The notes under the pieces: generated by a model
Databases searched by the model: none
Told to the model about the DNA's origin: nothing
The model's input: the letters and a program-made list of their open reading frames with translations, nothing else
Translations under genes and position numbers: made by a program
NCBI RefSeq assembly: GCF_002563695.1
Contig: NZ_PDJI01000004.1
Location: 806,001 to 870,000 of the forward strand
Reading direction: 5' to 3'
DNA from: Georgenia soli
Lineage (GTDB): Bacteria; Actinomycetota; Actinomycetes; Actinomycetales; Actinomycetaceae
Length of the DNA: 64,000 bases
Part shown: positions 1 through 8,301 of the stretch, piece after piece
Layout of the letters: every line of letters begins with the position of its first letter
Position numbering within the stretch: position 1 is the first letter of the stretch

Positions 1-608
1 TCGGCCGTGAGCATCTTGTCGCGCTCGATGTCGTTGCGGACCTGCTCCACCGGCGTGCCGGAGTGCCTGGCGAGGGTCTCCTCGAGCCACTCCCGCATGC
101 GCAGCACCTCGTTGGCGTGGATCTCGATGTCCGAGGCCTGCGCGTAGCCACCGCCCTCCATCGCGGGCTGGTGAATCATCACGCGGGCGTTCGGCAGCGC
201 GAGCCGCTTGCCGGGCGAGCCGGCAGCGAGCAGGACGGCAGCCGCCGAGGCGGCCTGGCCGAGGCAGACGGTCTGGATCTGCGGCTTGATGTACTGCATC
301 GTGTCGTAGATCGCGGTCATGGCGGTGAACGAGCCGCCGGGCGAGTTGATGTACATGGTGATCAGCCCGTCCGGGTCCTGGCTCTCCAGGACCAGCAGCT
401 GTGCCATGACGTCGTCGGCCGAGGCGTCGTCCACCTGCACGCCGAGGAAGATGATCCGGTCCTCGAACAGCTTGGTGTAGGGGTCCTGACGCTTGTAGCC
501 GTAGGCGGTGCGCTCCTCGAACTGCGGAAGGACGTACCGCGAGGTCGGCATGGCCGGGGCGGTGGACGCCGGCATCCGGCCGGCCTGGGCGTAGAAGTTC
601 GTGCTCAC
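1..608 (-). CDS. clpP2: ATP-dependent Clp protease proteolytic subunit ClpP2 (3' end cut by window edge)
   Basis: Serine protease subunit that assembles into the ClpP1P2 tetradecamer and degrades substrates unfolded by ClpX or ClpC in the cytoplasm. The 202 visible residues contain the NSPGG loop near residue 88, the nucleophile Ser121 in a GQAASAA context and the catalytic His146 in MIHQPAM. The catalytic Asp region (NDIERDK, about residues 192-198) lies just before the edge. The start is a GTG at 608 with AGGAG seven bases upstream; translation begins MSTNFYAQAG. It follows clpP1 by 38 bases and is probably cotranscribed with it. The C-terminus lies off the window; in this phylum clpX usually follows. 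Confidence 0.95.
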   Translation of the reverse strand, partial: MSTNFYAQAGRMPASTAPAMPTSRYVLPQFEERTAYGYKRQDPYTKLFEDRIIFLGVQVDDASADDVMAQLLVLESQDPDGLITMYINSPGGSFTAMTAIYDTMQYIKPQIQTVCLGQAASAAAVLLAAGSPGKRLALPNARVMIHQPAMEGGGYAQASDIEIHANEVLRMREWLEETLARHSGTPVEQVRNDIERDKMLTA

Positions 609-646
609 GGGTGCTCCTGGTGTGGTCGGGTCGGCGAGGTGCGGCG

Positions 647-1285
647 TCACTTGGTCTCGGACCCGCTGTTGCTGTCGGTGCCACCGCCACCGGGCACCGA
701 GCGCGAGTGCTCGACGACGTGGTCGATGAAGCCGTACTCGAGGGCCTCCGGCGCCGTGAACCAGCGGTCGCGGTCGGCGTCCTTGTTGATCTGCTCCACG
801 CTCTTGCCGGTCTGCTCCGCGGTCAGCTCGGCCAGGACGCGCTTCATGTGGAGGATCAGCTCGGCGTTGATGCGGATGTCCGTCGCGGTTCCGCCGATGC
901 CGCCGGAGGGCTGGTGCATCATCACGCGGGCGTGCGGGGTGGCGAACCGCTTGCCCTTCGCGCCCGAGGAGAGCAGGAACTGACCCATCGAGGCCGCCAT
1001 GCCCATCGCGACCGTGGCGACGTCGGGCTGGACGAACTGCATCGTGTCGTAGATCGCCATGCCCGCGGTGATGGAGCCGCCCGGGGAGTTGATGTAGAGG
1101 AAGATGTCCTTGTCCGGGTCCTCCGCGGCGAGGAGCATCATCTGGGCGCAGATGGCGTTGGCGTTGTCGTCCCGCACCTCCGAGCCGAGCCAGATGATGC
1201 GCTCCTTCAGGAGCCGGTTGTAGATGTTGTCGGTCAGGCCCATGCCGGCGGTCTCGGTCCTCGCCTGCGGCATCTTGTCGCTCAC
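647..1285 (-). CDS. clpP1: ATP-dependent Clp protease proteolytic subunit ClpP1
   Basis: First of the two ClpP subunits typical of actinobacteria, 212 aa. It shows the NSPGG loop (residues 66-70), nucleophile Ser99 in GMAASMG, His124 in MMHQPSGG and the Asp-containing segment [10 protein letters not shown] (about 168-177). The GTG at 1285 is preferred because GGAG sits seven bases upstream. An ATG six bases further up is too close to that GGAG, and a longer upstream reading frame gives an Arg/Pro-rich non-homologous extension. The gene lies behind its own promoter region, after the tig terminator, and a ClgR-like site at 1397-1414 suggests proteostasis-responsive activation. Confidence 0.96.
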   Translation of the reverse strand: MSDKMPQARTETAGMGLTDNIYNRLLKERIIWLGSEVRDDNANAICAQMMLLAAEDPDKDIFLYINSPGGSITAGMAIYDTMQFVQPDVATVAMGMAASMGQFLLSSGAKGKRFATPHARVMMHQPSGGIGGTATDIRINAELILHMKRVLAELTAEQTGKSVEQINKDADRDRWFTAPEALEYGFIDHVVEHSRSVPGGGGTDSNSGSETK

Positions 1286-1396
1286 GTGCATGCTCCTTCT
1301 CGCCGTGCCCTGCGGCCACGGCCGTCTCGACCTGTGCTTGGTCCGGTCCGTCGACACTAACGCCGCCCGCCGACAGATCCTTGGCGCAGGCGGCCC

Positions 1397-1414
1397 TTTT
1401 CGCTCACGGCGCAC
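1397..1414 (+). promoter_or_regulatory. ClgR-like operator upstream of clpP1P2
   Basis: The core CGC-tcacg-GCG at 1401-1411 has the CGC-N5-GCG form of the ClgR operator known from Corynebacterium and Streptomyces clp promoters. Written on the plus strand, it agrees with the published C. glutamicum consensus (WNNWCGCYNANRGCGWWS) at every specified position but one. It lies 112 bases before the clpP1 start and about 40 bases upstream of a minus-strand -10-like TAGTGT (1354-1359) whose -35 region is poor, as expected for an activated promoter. The regulator gene itself is not in the window. Confidence 0.55.
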
Positions 1415-1444
1415 GGCGGCGACCGGTGCCCGCGCCGGGTGCAC

Positions 1445-1478
1445 CACGGGCCCGGCACCTTGCGGTGCCGGGCCCGTG
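1445..1478 (-). terminator. Terminator hairpin between tig and clpP1
   Basis: A perfect 15-bp stem (CACGGGCCCGGCACC and its complement) with a TTGC loop lies 17 bases after the tig stop codon. There is no T-tract, as is common in high-GC actinobacteria. It separates tig from the clpP operon. Confidence 0.75.
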
Positions 1479-1494
1479 ACGTGGGGGGCGGGGA

Positions 1495-3069
1495 CTACTC
1501 GCCCGCCTCCTCCGCAACCTTCTCGGTCTTCTTGGCGGTGGACTTCTTCGCCGCCTTCTTGGCCGGCTTCTTCTCCGCCTTCGGCTTGGGCTCCTCGGCC
1601 ACCTCGGCCTGCTCGTCCGTCGTCGCCTCGGCGGGCTCCTCCGGGGAGGCAGCCGACTCGGCGCTCTCGGCCGACTCGGGGCTCTCCGGGCTCTCGGCCG
1701 ACTCCGGGCTCTCGGGCGACTCGGCGCTCTCAGCCGACTCCGGGCTCTCGGTCGACCCCGCCTCGCCCTCGGGGCCTGCGGCGTCGAGCTCGTCGGAGCC
1801 GATGTACTCGCTCAGGTCGACCTCGTTGCCCTCAGAGTCCTTGACGCTCACCTGGCGCAGCGCGACGGCCAGCGCCTTGTTGCGCGCGATCTCGCCCATG
1901 AACGCCTGGATCTGGCCGGTCTGGGAGGCCGCCTGGATGAACTGGTTCGGCTCCATGCCGTACTGCTGGGCGCTGGAGACGAGGAACTCGAGCAGCTCGT
2001 TCTGCGTGACGCCGACGCTCAGCTGGTCCACGAGAGTGTCCAGCAGCATCTGGTCGCGCAGGAGGTCGGTGATCTCCTCGCGGACCTCCTCGCCGTGGGG
2101 GTCCCCCGCCTCCTTGCCCTCGGCCTCGAGGTGGCGGCCGATCTCCGCCTCGACGACGCCGGAGGGAACGGGGATCTCCACGTCGCCACGCAGGCGCTCG
2201 AGGAGCAGGTCCCGCGCCTGGACGGCCTGGTCGGACGCCTTGTCCTTCGCGGCCTGGCCACGCAGGTCCTCGAGCAGCTCGTCGATGGTGTCGAACTCGG
2301 AGGCGAGCTGGGCGAACTCGTCGTCCGCCTCGGGAAGCTCGCGCTCCTTGACGGCGGTCGGGGTGACGGTGACCTCGGCCTCCTCGCCGGCGTGCTCGCC
2401 GCCGGCCAGGGATGCGGTGAACGTGGTGGTCTCGCCGGCGGTCAGGCCGGTCAGGGCCTCGTCGAGCCCGTCGAGCATGTTCCCCGCACCGATCTGGTAG
2501 GAGACGCCGGAGACCGAGTCGATCTCCTCGTCGCCGATCTTGGCGGAGAGGTCGATGACGACGAAGTCGCCGTCCTGCGCGGGCCGGTCGACGCCGACGA
2601 GGGTGCCGAAGCGCTCGCGCAGCTCGTCGAGCTTGGCGGTCACGTCGTCGTCGGCCACGGCCGCCTCGTCGACGGTGATCTCGAGACCGTCGAGCGCCGG
2701 GAGGGTGATCTCCGGGCGGACGTCGACCTCGGCCTCGAAGACCAGCTGGCCGCCCGGCGTGCCGGTGACCGCGGGGATCTCGGTGACGTTGATGCTGGGC
2801 TGCCCCATGGGGCGAACCTCGGTCTCGGCGACCGCCTGGTTGTAGAAGCCGGGGACGGCGTCGTTGACGGCGTGCTCGATCACCGCGGCGCGGCCGACGC
2901 GCTGCTCGAGGACGCGCGGGGGCACCTTGCCCTTGCGGAAGCCGGGCACGTTGACCTGCTCGGCGATGTGGGAGTAGGCGTGGTCGAGGCTCGGCTTGAG
3001 CTCGTCGTACGACACCTCCACGGTCAGCTTGACCCGGGTGGGCTCAAGGTTCTCGACGGCGCTCTTCAC
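1495..3069 (-). CDS. tig: Trigger factor (ribosome-associated prolyl isomerase chaperone) with long charged tail
   Basis: Chaperone that binds nascent chains at the ribosome exit. The ribosome-binding domain carries the GFRKGK signature at about residue 43; a PPIase domain and a C-terminal chaperone domain follow to about residue 424. The GTG at 3069 (beginning VKSAVENL) is chosen because it matches the usual trigger factor N-terminus and has GGAG nine bases upstream; a GTG five codons earlier overlaps that ribosome binding site. At 524 aa it is longer than typical trigger factors (430-470 aa). The last ~100 residues are low complexity: an acidic Glu-Ser-Pro/Ala repeat run, then a Lys/Ala/Pro-rich basic stretch. 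The gene lies directly upstream of the clpP pair, the usual actinobacterial order. Confidence 0.96.
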   Translation of the reverse strand: MKSAVENLEPTRVKLTVEVSYDELKPSLDHAYSHIAEQVNVPGFRKGKVPPRVLEQRVGRAAVIEHAVNDAVPGFYNQAVAETEVRPMGQPSINVTEIPAVTGTPGGQLVFEAEVDVRPEITLPALDGLEITVDEAAVADDDVTAKLDELRERFGTLVGVDRPAQDGDFVVIDLSAKIGDEEIDSVSGVSYQIGAGNMLDGLDEALTGLTAGETTTFTASLAGGEHAGEEAEVTVTPTAVKERELPEADDEFAQLASEFDTIDELLEDLRGQAAKDKASDQAVQARDLLLERLRGDVEIPVPSGVVEAEIGRHLEAEGKEAGDPHGEEVREEITDLLRDQMLLDTLVDQLSVGVTQNELLEFLVSSAQQYGMEPNQFIQAASQTGQIQAFMGEIARNKALAVALRQVSVKDSEGNEVDLSEYIGSDELDAAGPEGEAGSTESPESAESAESPESPESAESPESPESAESAESAASPEEPAEATTDEQAEVAEEPKPKAEKKPAKKAAKKSTAKKTEKVAEEAGE

Positions 3070-3272
3070 TGCGGTGCTCTCCACTCATCGTGACGGTTCG
3101 GTCTGGCCCCGCCCCGAGGAGGCGGCGCGAAGTTCTTGCGTGCTCCCGACATGACATCGAGGCGCACAGACCGACCAATCCTAGGGCACGCAGCCGTCCG
3201 CGGGCACACGGGGCCCGGACGGCTGCTCCGAGCTCCGACCAGCGTCCGGCTCAGGCGTCGACCGGAGTCGGC

Positions 3273-3602
3273 TCAGGCGTTGACGAGCGTCCGGCGGGCC
3301 CGGCGGCGCGCGGCACGCATGGAGGGGTTGTCGATCTCCTCGCCCCGCGCGGCGAGCCAGGCCGCCCAGTCGGTCACCTCCGGGTGACGGCGGAGCAGAG
3401 CGCGCCTCTCCCGCTCGGTCATGCCGCCCCAGACACCGAACTCAGTCGCGGTGTCGAGGGCTTCCGCAAGGCAGGCCTCACGCACCGGGCAGCTGAAGCA
3501 CAGCTCCCGGGCGGTGCGCTGTGCGGCACCTCGGACGAAGAGGGCGTCGGGGGCCTGCTGTGCGCAGGCCGCGCTCGCGGTCCAGCTACGGTCTTCGGAC
3601 AT
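3273..3602 (-). CDS. WhiB-family Fe-S transcription factor, WhiB4/WblA class
   Basis: Small redox- or NO-sensing [4Fe-4S] regulator, 109 aa. The four cluster cysteines are Cys13, Cys35, Cys38 and Cys44 (C-x21-C-x2-C-x5-C). The FGVWGGMTERERR turn motif (from about residue 55) precedes a basic C-terminal tail (ARRRARR) for DNA binding. LFVRGAAQR and RRHPEV resemble mycobacterial WhiB4 and Streptomyces WblA rather than WhiB1 or WhiB2. The ATG at 3602 is chosen because AGGAG lies seven bases upstream; a longer frame upstream adds only an Arg/Pro-rich stretch. A CRP-like palindrome lies 65 bases upstream. Confidence 0.93.
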   Translation of the reverse strand: MSEDRSWTASAACAQQAPDALFVRGAAQRTARELCFSCPVREACLAEALDTATEFGVWGGMTERERRALLRRHPEVTDWAAWLAARGEEIDNPSMRAARRRARRTLVNA

Positions 3603-3666
3603 CAGGGGTCTCCTGTTCAAGGGGCGGCGAGGGGGGCGCCTGCCCGTCGACACGTGACGCTAACGC

Positions 3667-3682
3667 TGTGACAGCATTCACG
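3667..3682 (-). promoter_or_regulatory. CRP/GlxR-like binding site upstream of the whiB gene
   Basis: TGTGA-cagcat-TCACG matches the CRP/FNR-family consensus TGTGA-N6-TCACA at nine of ten positions. It lies 65-80 bases upstream of the whiB start, within a locally AT-richer stretch (3660-3720) likely to hold the promoter. CRP control of whiB genes is known in mycobacteria. The assignment here rests on the sequence alone. Confidence 0.45.
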
Positions 3683-3842
3683 GAATACTTGAACCGTAAA
3701 TGCACAACTGAGACGGGATTCCGCGCACGCGCGAACCAGGCGTGCAACGATCCGGACCGCTTTGAAGAAGAATTCCCGCGACCGCCCGACGGCCAGGGCT
3801 GCTGCTGCTCCACGTCGTTGCGCCAGCGGGCCTCGCAAGAAG

Positions 3843-3916
3843 TCGGGATGGCGGGATTCGAACCCACGACCTTCCGCTCCCAAAGCGGACGCGCTACCAA
3901 CCTGCGCCACATCCCG
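3843..3916 (-). tRNA. tRNA-Pro (TGG anticodon)
   Basis: A 74-base cloverleaf with acceptor arms CGGGATG/CATCCCG, D-loop GGTTGGTA, anticodon stem TCCGC/GCGGA around TTTGGGA (anticodon TGG), and T-arm GGTTCGAATCC. The discriminator base is A. No CCA is encoded. Confidence 0.96.
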
Positions 3917-4063
3917 TCGCACCACCGTCGGCGCGCCAGTGGGCATTCTACGGCCGCCGGCGGCGACCCGGCGCACGCCGTCGACGTGCGACCGCCCTCA
4001 CCCTGCAGCGGGTCACACCTGCGGACAGGATCTGGTTAGAATCCTCGTGCGGCTCCGGCCCGC

Positions 4064-4137
4064 GCGGGTGTAGCTCAATGGTAGAGCCTCTGCCTTCCAA
4101 GCAGATGGTGCCAGTTCGATTCTGGTCACCCGCTCCA
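4064..4137 (+). tRNA. tRNA-Gly (TCC anticodon), CCA encoded
   Basis: The acceptor arms are GCGGGTG/CACCCGC, the anticodon loop CTTCCAA (anticodon TCC) sits on a TCTGC/GCAGA stem, and the T-arm is CCAGTTCGATTCTGG. The body ends at the discriminator T at 4134, and the CCA tail is encoded at 4135-4137. Confidence 0.96.
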
Positions 4138-4347
4138 CAGCGATCAGGCGCCACGCGCCGTCACGGCACGGCGCCACTGCGCCCTCACTACGACCACGGC
4201 GGCTCGGGGCGAGCTCCGGCGGCGGCAAGGAAGCGGTCGTGGAATCGTGCCCACTGCTCCCCAACGCACCTCGGCGAGGACGTCGAGGCCCCGTTCTCGC
4301 CCGACTCAGCGCCGGCAGTCGCCGCCCGGTCCTCGCCCAGGACGGCA

Positions 4348-4380
4348 ACGGCCCCCTCACCGGATCGGTGAGGGGGCCGT
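4348..4380 (-). terminator. Terminator hairpin downstream of rpmF
   Basis: A perfect 15-bp stem (ACGGCCCCCTCACCG) with a three-base loop starts 19 bases after the rpmF stop. There is no T-tract. Confidence 0.75.
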
Positions 4381-4398
4381 CAGGGTCCGTGGCGAGGA

Positions 4399-4566
4399 TC
4401 AGTCCTCGACCAGCATGCCCTTCTGGTAAGCCTTGGCCAGCCGCCGCGGCACCTTGACCTCGCGGCCCTGCACGCGGACGGCGACGAGCTCGGTGAGCTC
4501 AGCCTTCCACTGGGACCGGCGAGAGCGGGTGTTGCTGCGGGACATCTTGCGCTTGGGAACTGCCAT
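4399..4566 (-). CDS. rpmF: 50S ribosomal protein L32, zinc-free form
   Basis: Basic 55-aa large-subunit protein beginning [14 protein letters not shown], the diagnostic bL32 N-terminus. It lacks the four zinc-binding cysteines of the C+ form and ends instead in [17 protein letters not shown], like the actinobacterial C-minus paralogues. The start is fixed by the conserved MAVPKRK sequence; GGAG lies ten bases upstream. It is monocistronic, with a strong hairpin behind it. Confidence 0.97.
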   Translation of the reverse strand: MAVPKRKMSRSNTRSRRSQWKAELTELVAVRVQGREVKVPRRLAKAYQKGMLVED

Positions 4567-4747
4567 GCCCTTGCCGCTCCTTCCGTACGTAGAGGGATAT
4601 TGCCGACGTATACCCTCCCACGAGGCAGGGGCGTCAGACCAACCGGAGCAGTCTAACCCAGGTGTGAGATCGCCCGCCGCCGTCGGACGGCACCCGCGGG
4701 CGCCCACCGGTGTGAGATCCGTCGCGCCGGGGCGGGATACTGCCCCG

Positions 4748-5386
4748 ATGAGCGACCTCAGACCTGCCCGCGGCGCCGACGTCCGCACCGAGACCGAGAT
4801 ACGCCGCTCACGGTTCATCGCGCTGGTCCGGCGGGCGGACGGGGAGGACGAGGCACGCGCCCTGGTGACCGAGGCCCGCGCCACCTTCCCGGACGCGCGG
4901 CACCACTGCTCCGCGTTCATCGTCGACGTGGACGGAGCCAACCGCGTCGAGCGGTCCTCCGACGACGGCGAGCCCGCCGGGACCGCCGGCATGCCGATGC
5001 TCGAGGTGCTCCGCGGCTCGGGCCTGACGAACGTCGTCGCCGTCGTCGTCCGCTACTTCGGCGGCATCAAGCTCGGCACCGGTGGCCTCGTGCGGGCGTA
5101 CTCCGAGGCGGTCCAGGGCGCGCTTGCCGTGACCCCGCGGGTCCGGGCGGAGGCTCTCGGCCTGTGGACGGTGGACGTCGGCCACGCCGACGCGGGCCGG
5201 CTGGAGGCCGAGCTGCACGCGCGGGGAGTCGGCATCACGGACGTCGGCTACTCGGCCGCCGGGGTGCGGTTCACCCTCGCCGCGGCCGACGGCGACCAGC
5301 TCGCGGGCACCCTCGCCGCGCTGACCTCCGGGGCCGCGACCCCGGTGGCCGCCGGCACGGCCGTCGTCGAGCATCCGGTCCCCTAG
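4748..5386 (+). CDS. YigZ/IMPACT family protein
   Basis: 212-aa member of the UPF0029 (IMPACT) family, beginning MSDLRPARG. The family signature lies in the first half: the SRFIA start of the domain near residue 21, ARHHCSAF (about 50-57), [10 protein letters not shown] (about 73-82) and [16 protein letters not shown] (about 99-114). A second ferredoxin-like domain with low conservation follows. The eukaryotic relative acts in translation control through GCN1; the bacterial role is not firmly known. No Shine-Dalgarno sequence is obvious before the ATG. The next gene begins 59 bases downstream on the same strand. Confidence 0.88.
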   Translation: MSDLRPARGADVRTETEIRRSRFIALVRRADGEDEARALVTEARATFPDARHHCSAFIVDVDGANRVERSSDDGEPAGTAGMPMLEVLRGSGLTNVVAVVVRYFGGIKLGTGGLVRAYSEAVQGALAVTPRVRAEALGLWTVDVGHADAGRLEAELHARGVGITDVGYSAAGVRFTLAAADGDQLAGTLAALTSGAATPVAAGTAVVEHPVP

Positions 5387-5445
5387 TGCGGCCAGGAGGC
5401 CGTCATCCCGACCCGCGCGCCCGGGCAGTGCGACAGGCTTGGCCG

Positions 5446-6468
5446 ATGACGACCCTGGCCTCGCCCTCTGCGCTCCCCCACCGCCGTCGGGCGTGGCTCC
5501 TCGGCGTGGCCGTCCCGCTGGCCGTGACCACCCTTGCCTGGACCCTGGTGATCTCCTGGCTGCCGCGCCTGCCGCGGTACGTCGCGCTCCACTGGGGGCC
5601 CGGCGGGATCGTCGACCGGGTCGGCTCCGTGGCGGAGCTGCTCAGGACCACGGCGATCGTCGGAGGGATCACGGTGGCCGTCCTCGCGGTGCTCTCGCTC
5701 ACCGTCGGGCGGACGGCCCTGACCCGGCGCACGGTGCTCGGCCTCGCGGCGGGAACGGCTGTGCTCTTCGGCGGCATGCTCGTCACCGTGGTCGGCATCC
5801 AGGTCGACGCGCCGGACGCGACGGCCGCCGCCCCGCCCGACCTCGGGCTCACCGTCAGCGTGGTGGCCGCCGTGCTCGTCGGCATCGCGGCGGGAGCGCT
5901 CGCCGGCCCTGACCCGGAGCTGCCCGCCACCGAACCGCTCCCCGCCTCCGCCCCGCGGACCCCGCTCGCCGCCAACGAGCGCGCGGTGTGGATCCGCACG
6001 ACGGGACCGAGCGCGGCCCTGGTGCACTGGGGCGGCGTGCTGCTGGCCGTGTACATCGGCCTCGTCGCATGGACGGCGGTCGTGGCTCAGAGCTGGTTCG
6101 TCGCGGCCGTGATGTTCGCGGTCCTTCCCGTGGTGCTCACCATGCTGGTGTGGCAGGTGCGCGTGGACACCACCGGGATCACCGCGCGCGGCGCACTCGG
6201 CTGGCCACGCCGGCACGTGCCCGCCAGCGAGGTCGTGGTCGCCAGGACCCGGCAGGTCTCCCCGTTCAACGACTTCGGTGGGTGGGGGCTGCGCGTCGCG
6301 CCGGACGGGACCGTCGGCGTGGTGGTCCGGGCGGGCGTCGCCGTCGACGTCGAGCGCACCGGCGGCCGCCGTCTGGTCGTCACCGTGGACGACGCGCCCA
6401 CCGGCGCGGCCCTGCTGAACGCCTGTGCCGAGCGGGCGCGGCACGCCGAGGACCTCCCTCCCGGCTGA
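5446..6468 (+). CDS. DUF1648-type integral membrane protein
   Basis: 340-aa membrane protein of unknown function. A first transmembrane helix (about residues 16-38) is followed by the PRYVALHWGPGG segment, which resembles the DUF1648 motif of SdpI-like proteins. Further hydrophobic segments lie at about 66-84, 95-116, 132-152, 198-216 and 219-240. The last ~100 residues are a soluble beta-rich region of the PH-like kind seen in such proteins. A long antisense frame covers this gene but is only a GC shadow. Confidence 0.75.
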   Translation: MTTLASPSALPHRRRAWLLGVAVPLAVTTLAWTLVISWLPRLPRYVALHWGPGGIVDRVGSVAELLRTTAIVGGITVAVLAVLSLTVGRTALTRRTVLGLAAGTAVLFGGMLVTVVGIQVDAPDATAAAPPDLGLTVSVVAAVLVGIAAGALAGPDPELPATEPLPASAPRTPLAANERAVWIRTTGPSAALVHWGGVLLAVYIGLVAWTAVVAQSWFVAAVMFAVLPVVLTMLVWQVRVDTTGITARGALGWPRRHVPASEVVVARTRQVSPFNDFGGWGLRVAPDGTVGVVVRAGVAVDVERTGGRRLVVTVDDAPTGAALLNACAERARHAEDLPPG

Positions 6469-6584
6469 CGGCCCCACGGCCCGCGCCGTGCGCGCCGGAC
6501 CGCCGTGCATGTGACGCGCCGCACGCGCTAGGGTGATTGAGGCTTCAAGATCGCCGCGCGAGCGCACAGAGAGAGGACGTTGCC

Positions 6585-6641
6585 GTGAGCACCATGCTCC
6601 CCGTCCGCCCGTGCCGCCTGCGCTGCAGGCTCTGTCGTTAG
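6585..6641 (+). CDS. Cysteine-rich leader peptide upstream of cysK (probable attenuator ORF)
   Basis: An 18-codon ORF starting at GTG 6585 and ending TAG 6639-6641, with GAGAGG eight bases before the start. The peptide has three Cys (codons at 6612, 6624 and 6633) alternating with Arg and Leu in its last nine residues, ending PCRLRCRLCR. In Cys-poor, GC-rich coding sequence this is striking, and it lies directly before the cysteine biosynthesis genes. Cys-rich upstream ORFs that act as cysteine-responsive attenuators are known in mycobacteria. An in-frame ATG at 6594 is an alternative start. The middle Cys codons sit in a GCCTGC/GCAGGC hairpin (6616-6630). Confidence 0.7.
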   Translation: MSTMLPVRPCRLRCRLCR

Positions 6642-6686
6642 AGCGCCCGGCTCAAGCGTGCGGCCACGACCGCATGCCAGGCGCTC
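6641..6686 (+). promoter_or_regulatory. RNA stem-loop just after the Cys leader ORF
   Basis: An outer 7-bp stem (GAGCGCC at 6641-6647 with GGCGCTC at 6680-6686) begins on the last base of the leader stop codon. It encloses an inner 8-bp hairpin (GCGTGCGG with CCGCATGC, one G-U pair, six-base loop). No T-tract follows, so any attenuation would be Rho-dependent or act through ribosome position rather than as a classical terminator. This is a fold read by eye, not a computed one. Confidence 0.5.
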
Positions 6687-6756
6687 ACGACCTTCGACAA
6701 CCGGATCCGCCGGACCCCCTGCACGCCTCCCACCACGCAAGGAGAGATGAACACCC

Positions 6757-7692
6757 ATGGCCACGGTCTACGAGGACGTCACCCAGCTCATCGGCCGCAC
6801 CCCGCTGGTGCGCCTGAACAGGATCACGGACGGCGCGGGCGCCACCGTGCTCGCCAAGCTCGAGTTCTACAACCCCGCCAACTCCGTCAAGGACCGCATC
6901 GGCGTCGCGATCGTCGACGCCGCGGAGGCCTCCGGCGAGCTGAAGCCCGGCGGCACGATCGTCGAGGCCACCTCGGGCAACACCGGCATCGCGCTCGCGA
7001 TGGTCGGCGCGGCCCGCGGCTACAAGGTGGTGCTCGCGATGCCCGCCTCCATGTCGAGCGAGCGCAAGGCGCTGCTCCGCGCCTTCGGCGCCGAGCTGAT
7101 CCTCACCGAGCCGGCGGGCGGCATGAAGGGCGCCGTCGAGAAGGCGAACGAGATCGCCGCCGAGCGCGAGGGCGCCATCCTGGCACGCCAGTTCGCCAAC
7201 CCCGCGAACGTGGAGATCCACCGCCGGACCACCGCCGAGGAGATCTGGAACGACACCGACGGCCAGGTGGACGCCGTCGTCGCGGGCATCGGCACCGGCG
7301 GGACGATCACGGGCGTGGGGCAGGTGCTCAAGGAGCGCAAGCCCGACGTGAAGATCTTCGCCGTCGAGCCCGCCGAGTCCCCCATCCTCAACGGTGGGCA
7401 GCCCGGACCCCACAAGATCCAGGGCATCGGGGCCAACTTCATCCCCGAGATCCTCGACACCGAGATCTACGACGAGGTTCTCGACATCGACGCGGAGACG
7501 TCCGTGAGGTGGGCCCGTCGCGCCGCCACCGAGGAGGGCCTGCTCGTGGGCCTGTCCTCCGGGGCCGCCCTGGCCGCCGCCGTGCAGGTGGCGCAGCGTC
7601 CCGAGATGGCCGGCAAGACCGTCGTGGTGGTCATCCCGTCCTTCGGCGAGCGCTACCTGTCCACGATCCTCTTCGAGGGTCTGGTCGACTGA
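6757..7692 (+). CDS. cysK: Cysteine synthase A (O-acetylserine sulfhydrylase)
   Basis: PLP enzyme joining O-acetylserine and sulfide to make L-cysteine. At 311 aa it has normal CysK length. The PLP lysine is Lys45 in NSVKDR, the TSGNTG substrate loop lies at about 75-80, and the GTGGT phosphate-binding loop at about 178-182. The start at 6757 ([13 protein letters not shown]) is set by homology; AAGGAG is 12 bases away, and an out-of-frame ATG at 6747 lies nearer to it. cysE follows after two bases, forming a two-gene operon. The upstream leader ORF and stem-loop suggest control by cysteine supply. Confidence 0.97.
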   Translation: MATVYEDVTQLIGRTPLVRLNRITDGAGATVLAKLEFYNPANSVKDRIGVAIVDAAEASGELKPGGTIVEATSGNTGIALAMVGAARGYKVVLAMPASMSSERKALLRAFGAELILTEPAGGMKGAVEKANEIAAEREGAILARQFANPANVEIHRRTTAEEIWNDTDGQVDAVVAGIGTGGTITGVGQVLKERKPDVKIFAVEPAESPILNGGQPGPHKIQGIGANFIPEILDTEIYDEVLDIDAETSVRWARRAATEEGLLVGLSSGAALAAAVQVAQRPEMAGKTVVVVIPSFGERYLSTILFEGLVD

Positions 7693-7694
7693 CC

Positions 7695-8282
7695 GTGCAC
7701 GACTCTCGCGTGCCGCTCCGCCAGCTGCTGCTGGAGGACCTCCAGGCTGCGCGCCGCCGTGACCCGGCGGCGCGCACCCTGGTGGAGGTCGCCCTGGCCT
7801 ACCCCGGCGTGCACGCGCTGTGGGCGCACCGCCTGGCGCACCGCGTGTGGCACGCCAACCCGATGCTCCGGCTGCCCGCCCGCCTGCTGTCGCAGGCGGC
7901 GCGGGCCGCCACGGGCATCGAGATCCACCCGGCGGCCGTCCTGGGACGTCGGCTGTTCATCGACCACGGCATGGGCGTCGTGATCGGCGAGACGGCCGAG
8001 GTCGGCGAGGACGTCGTGATGTTCCACGGCACCACGCTCGGCGGGACGTCGATGAGCCGCGGCAAACGGCACCCCACCGTGGGCGACCGCGTGATGATCG
8101 GCGCCGGCGCGAAGGTCCTGGGACCGGTGCGCGTCGGCTCCGACGCGCGTGTCGGCGCCAACGCCGTCGTGGTCAAGGACGTCCCGCCCGGCGCTGTCGC
8201 CGTCGGGGTGCCGGCCCGTCCCCGGCCCGCTCCCCCCGCCACCGTCCACGACCCCTGGTCCGATCCCGCCCTCTACATCTGA
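7695..8282 (+). CDS. cysE: Serine O-acetyltransferase
   Basis: Hexapeptide-repeat acetyltransferase making O-acetylserine from serine and acetyl-CoA, the substrate of the adjacent CysK. 195 aa from a GTG start two bases after the cysK stop. After the alpha-helical N-terminus come the left-handed beta-helix motifs: GIEIHPAA, DHGMGVVIGETA, MFHGTTLGG and KRHPTVGDRVMIGAGAKVLG. The conserved His of DHGMG, catalytic in this family, is present. It is the short form of the enzyme (E. coli CysE is 273 aa), usual in actinobacteria. Confidence 0.95.
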   Translation: MHDSRVPLRQLLLEDLQAARRRDPAARTLVEVALAYPGVHALWAHRLAHRVWHANPMLRLPARLLSQAARAATGIEIHPAAVLGRRLFIDHGMGVVIGETAEVGEDVVMFHGTTLGGTSMSRGKRHPTVGDRVMIGAGAKVLGPVRVGSDARVGANAVVVKDVPPGAVAVGVPARPRPAPPATVHDPWSDPALYI

Positions 8283-8301
8283 CGACGGCGGAGCGTTCCG
8301 A

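Noticed and set aside
1285..1447. A longer N-terminus for ClpP1 reaching 1447
   Set aside because: It would run through the promoter, the ClgR-like site and the edge of the tig terminator, encodes an Arg/Pro-rich stretch with no ClpP similarity, and lacks a ribosome binding site.
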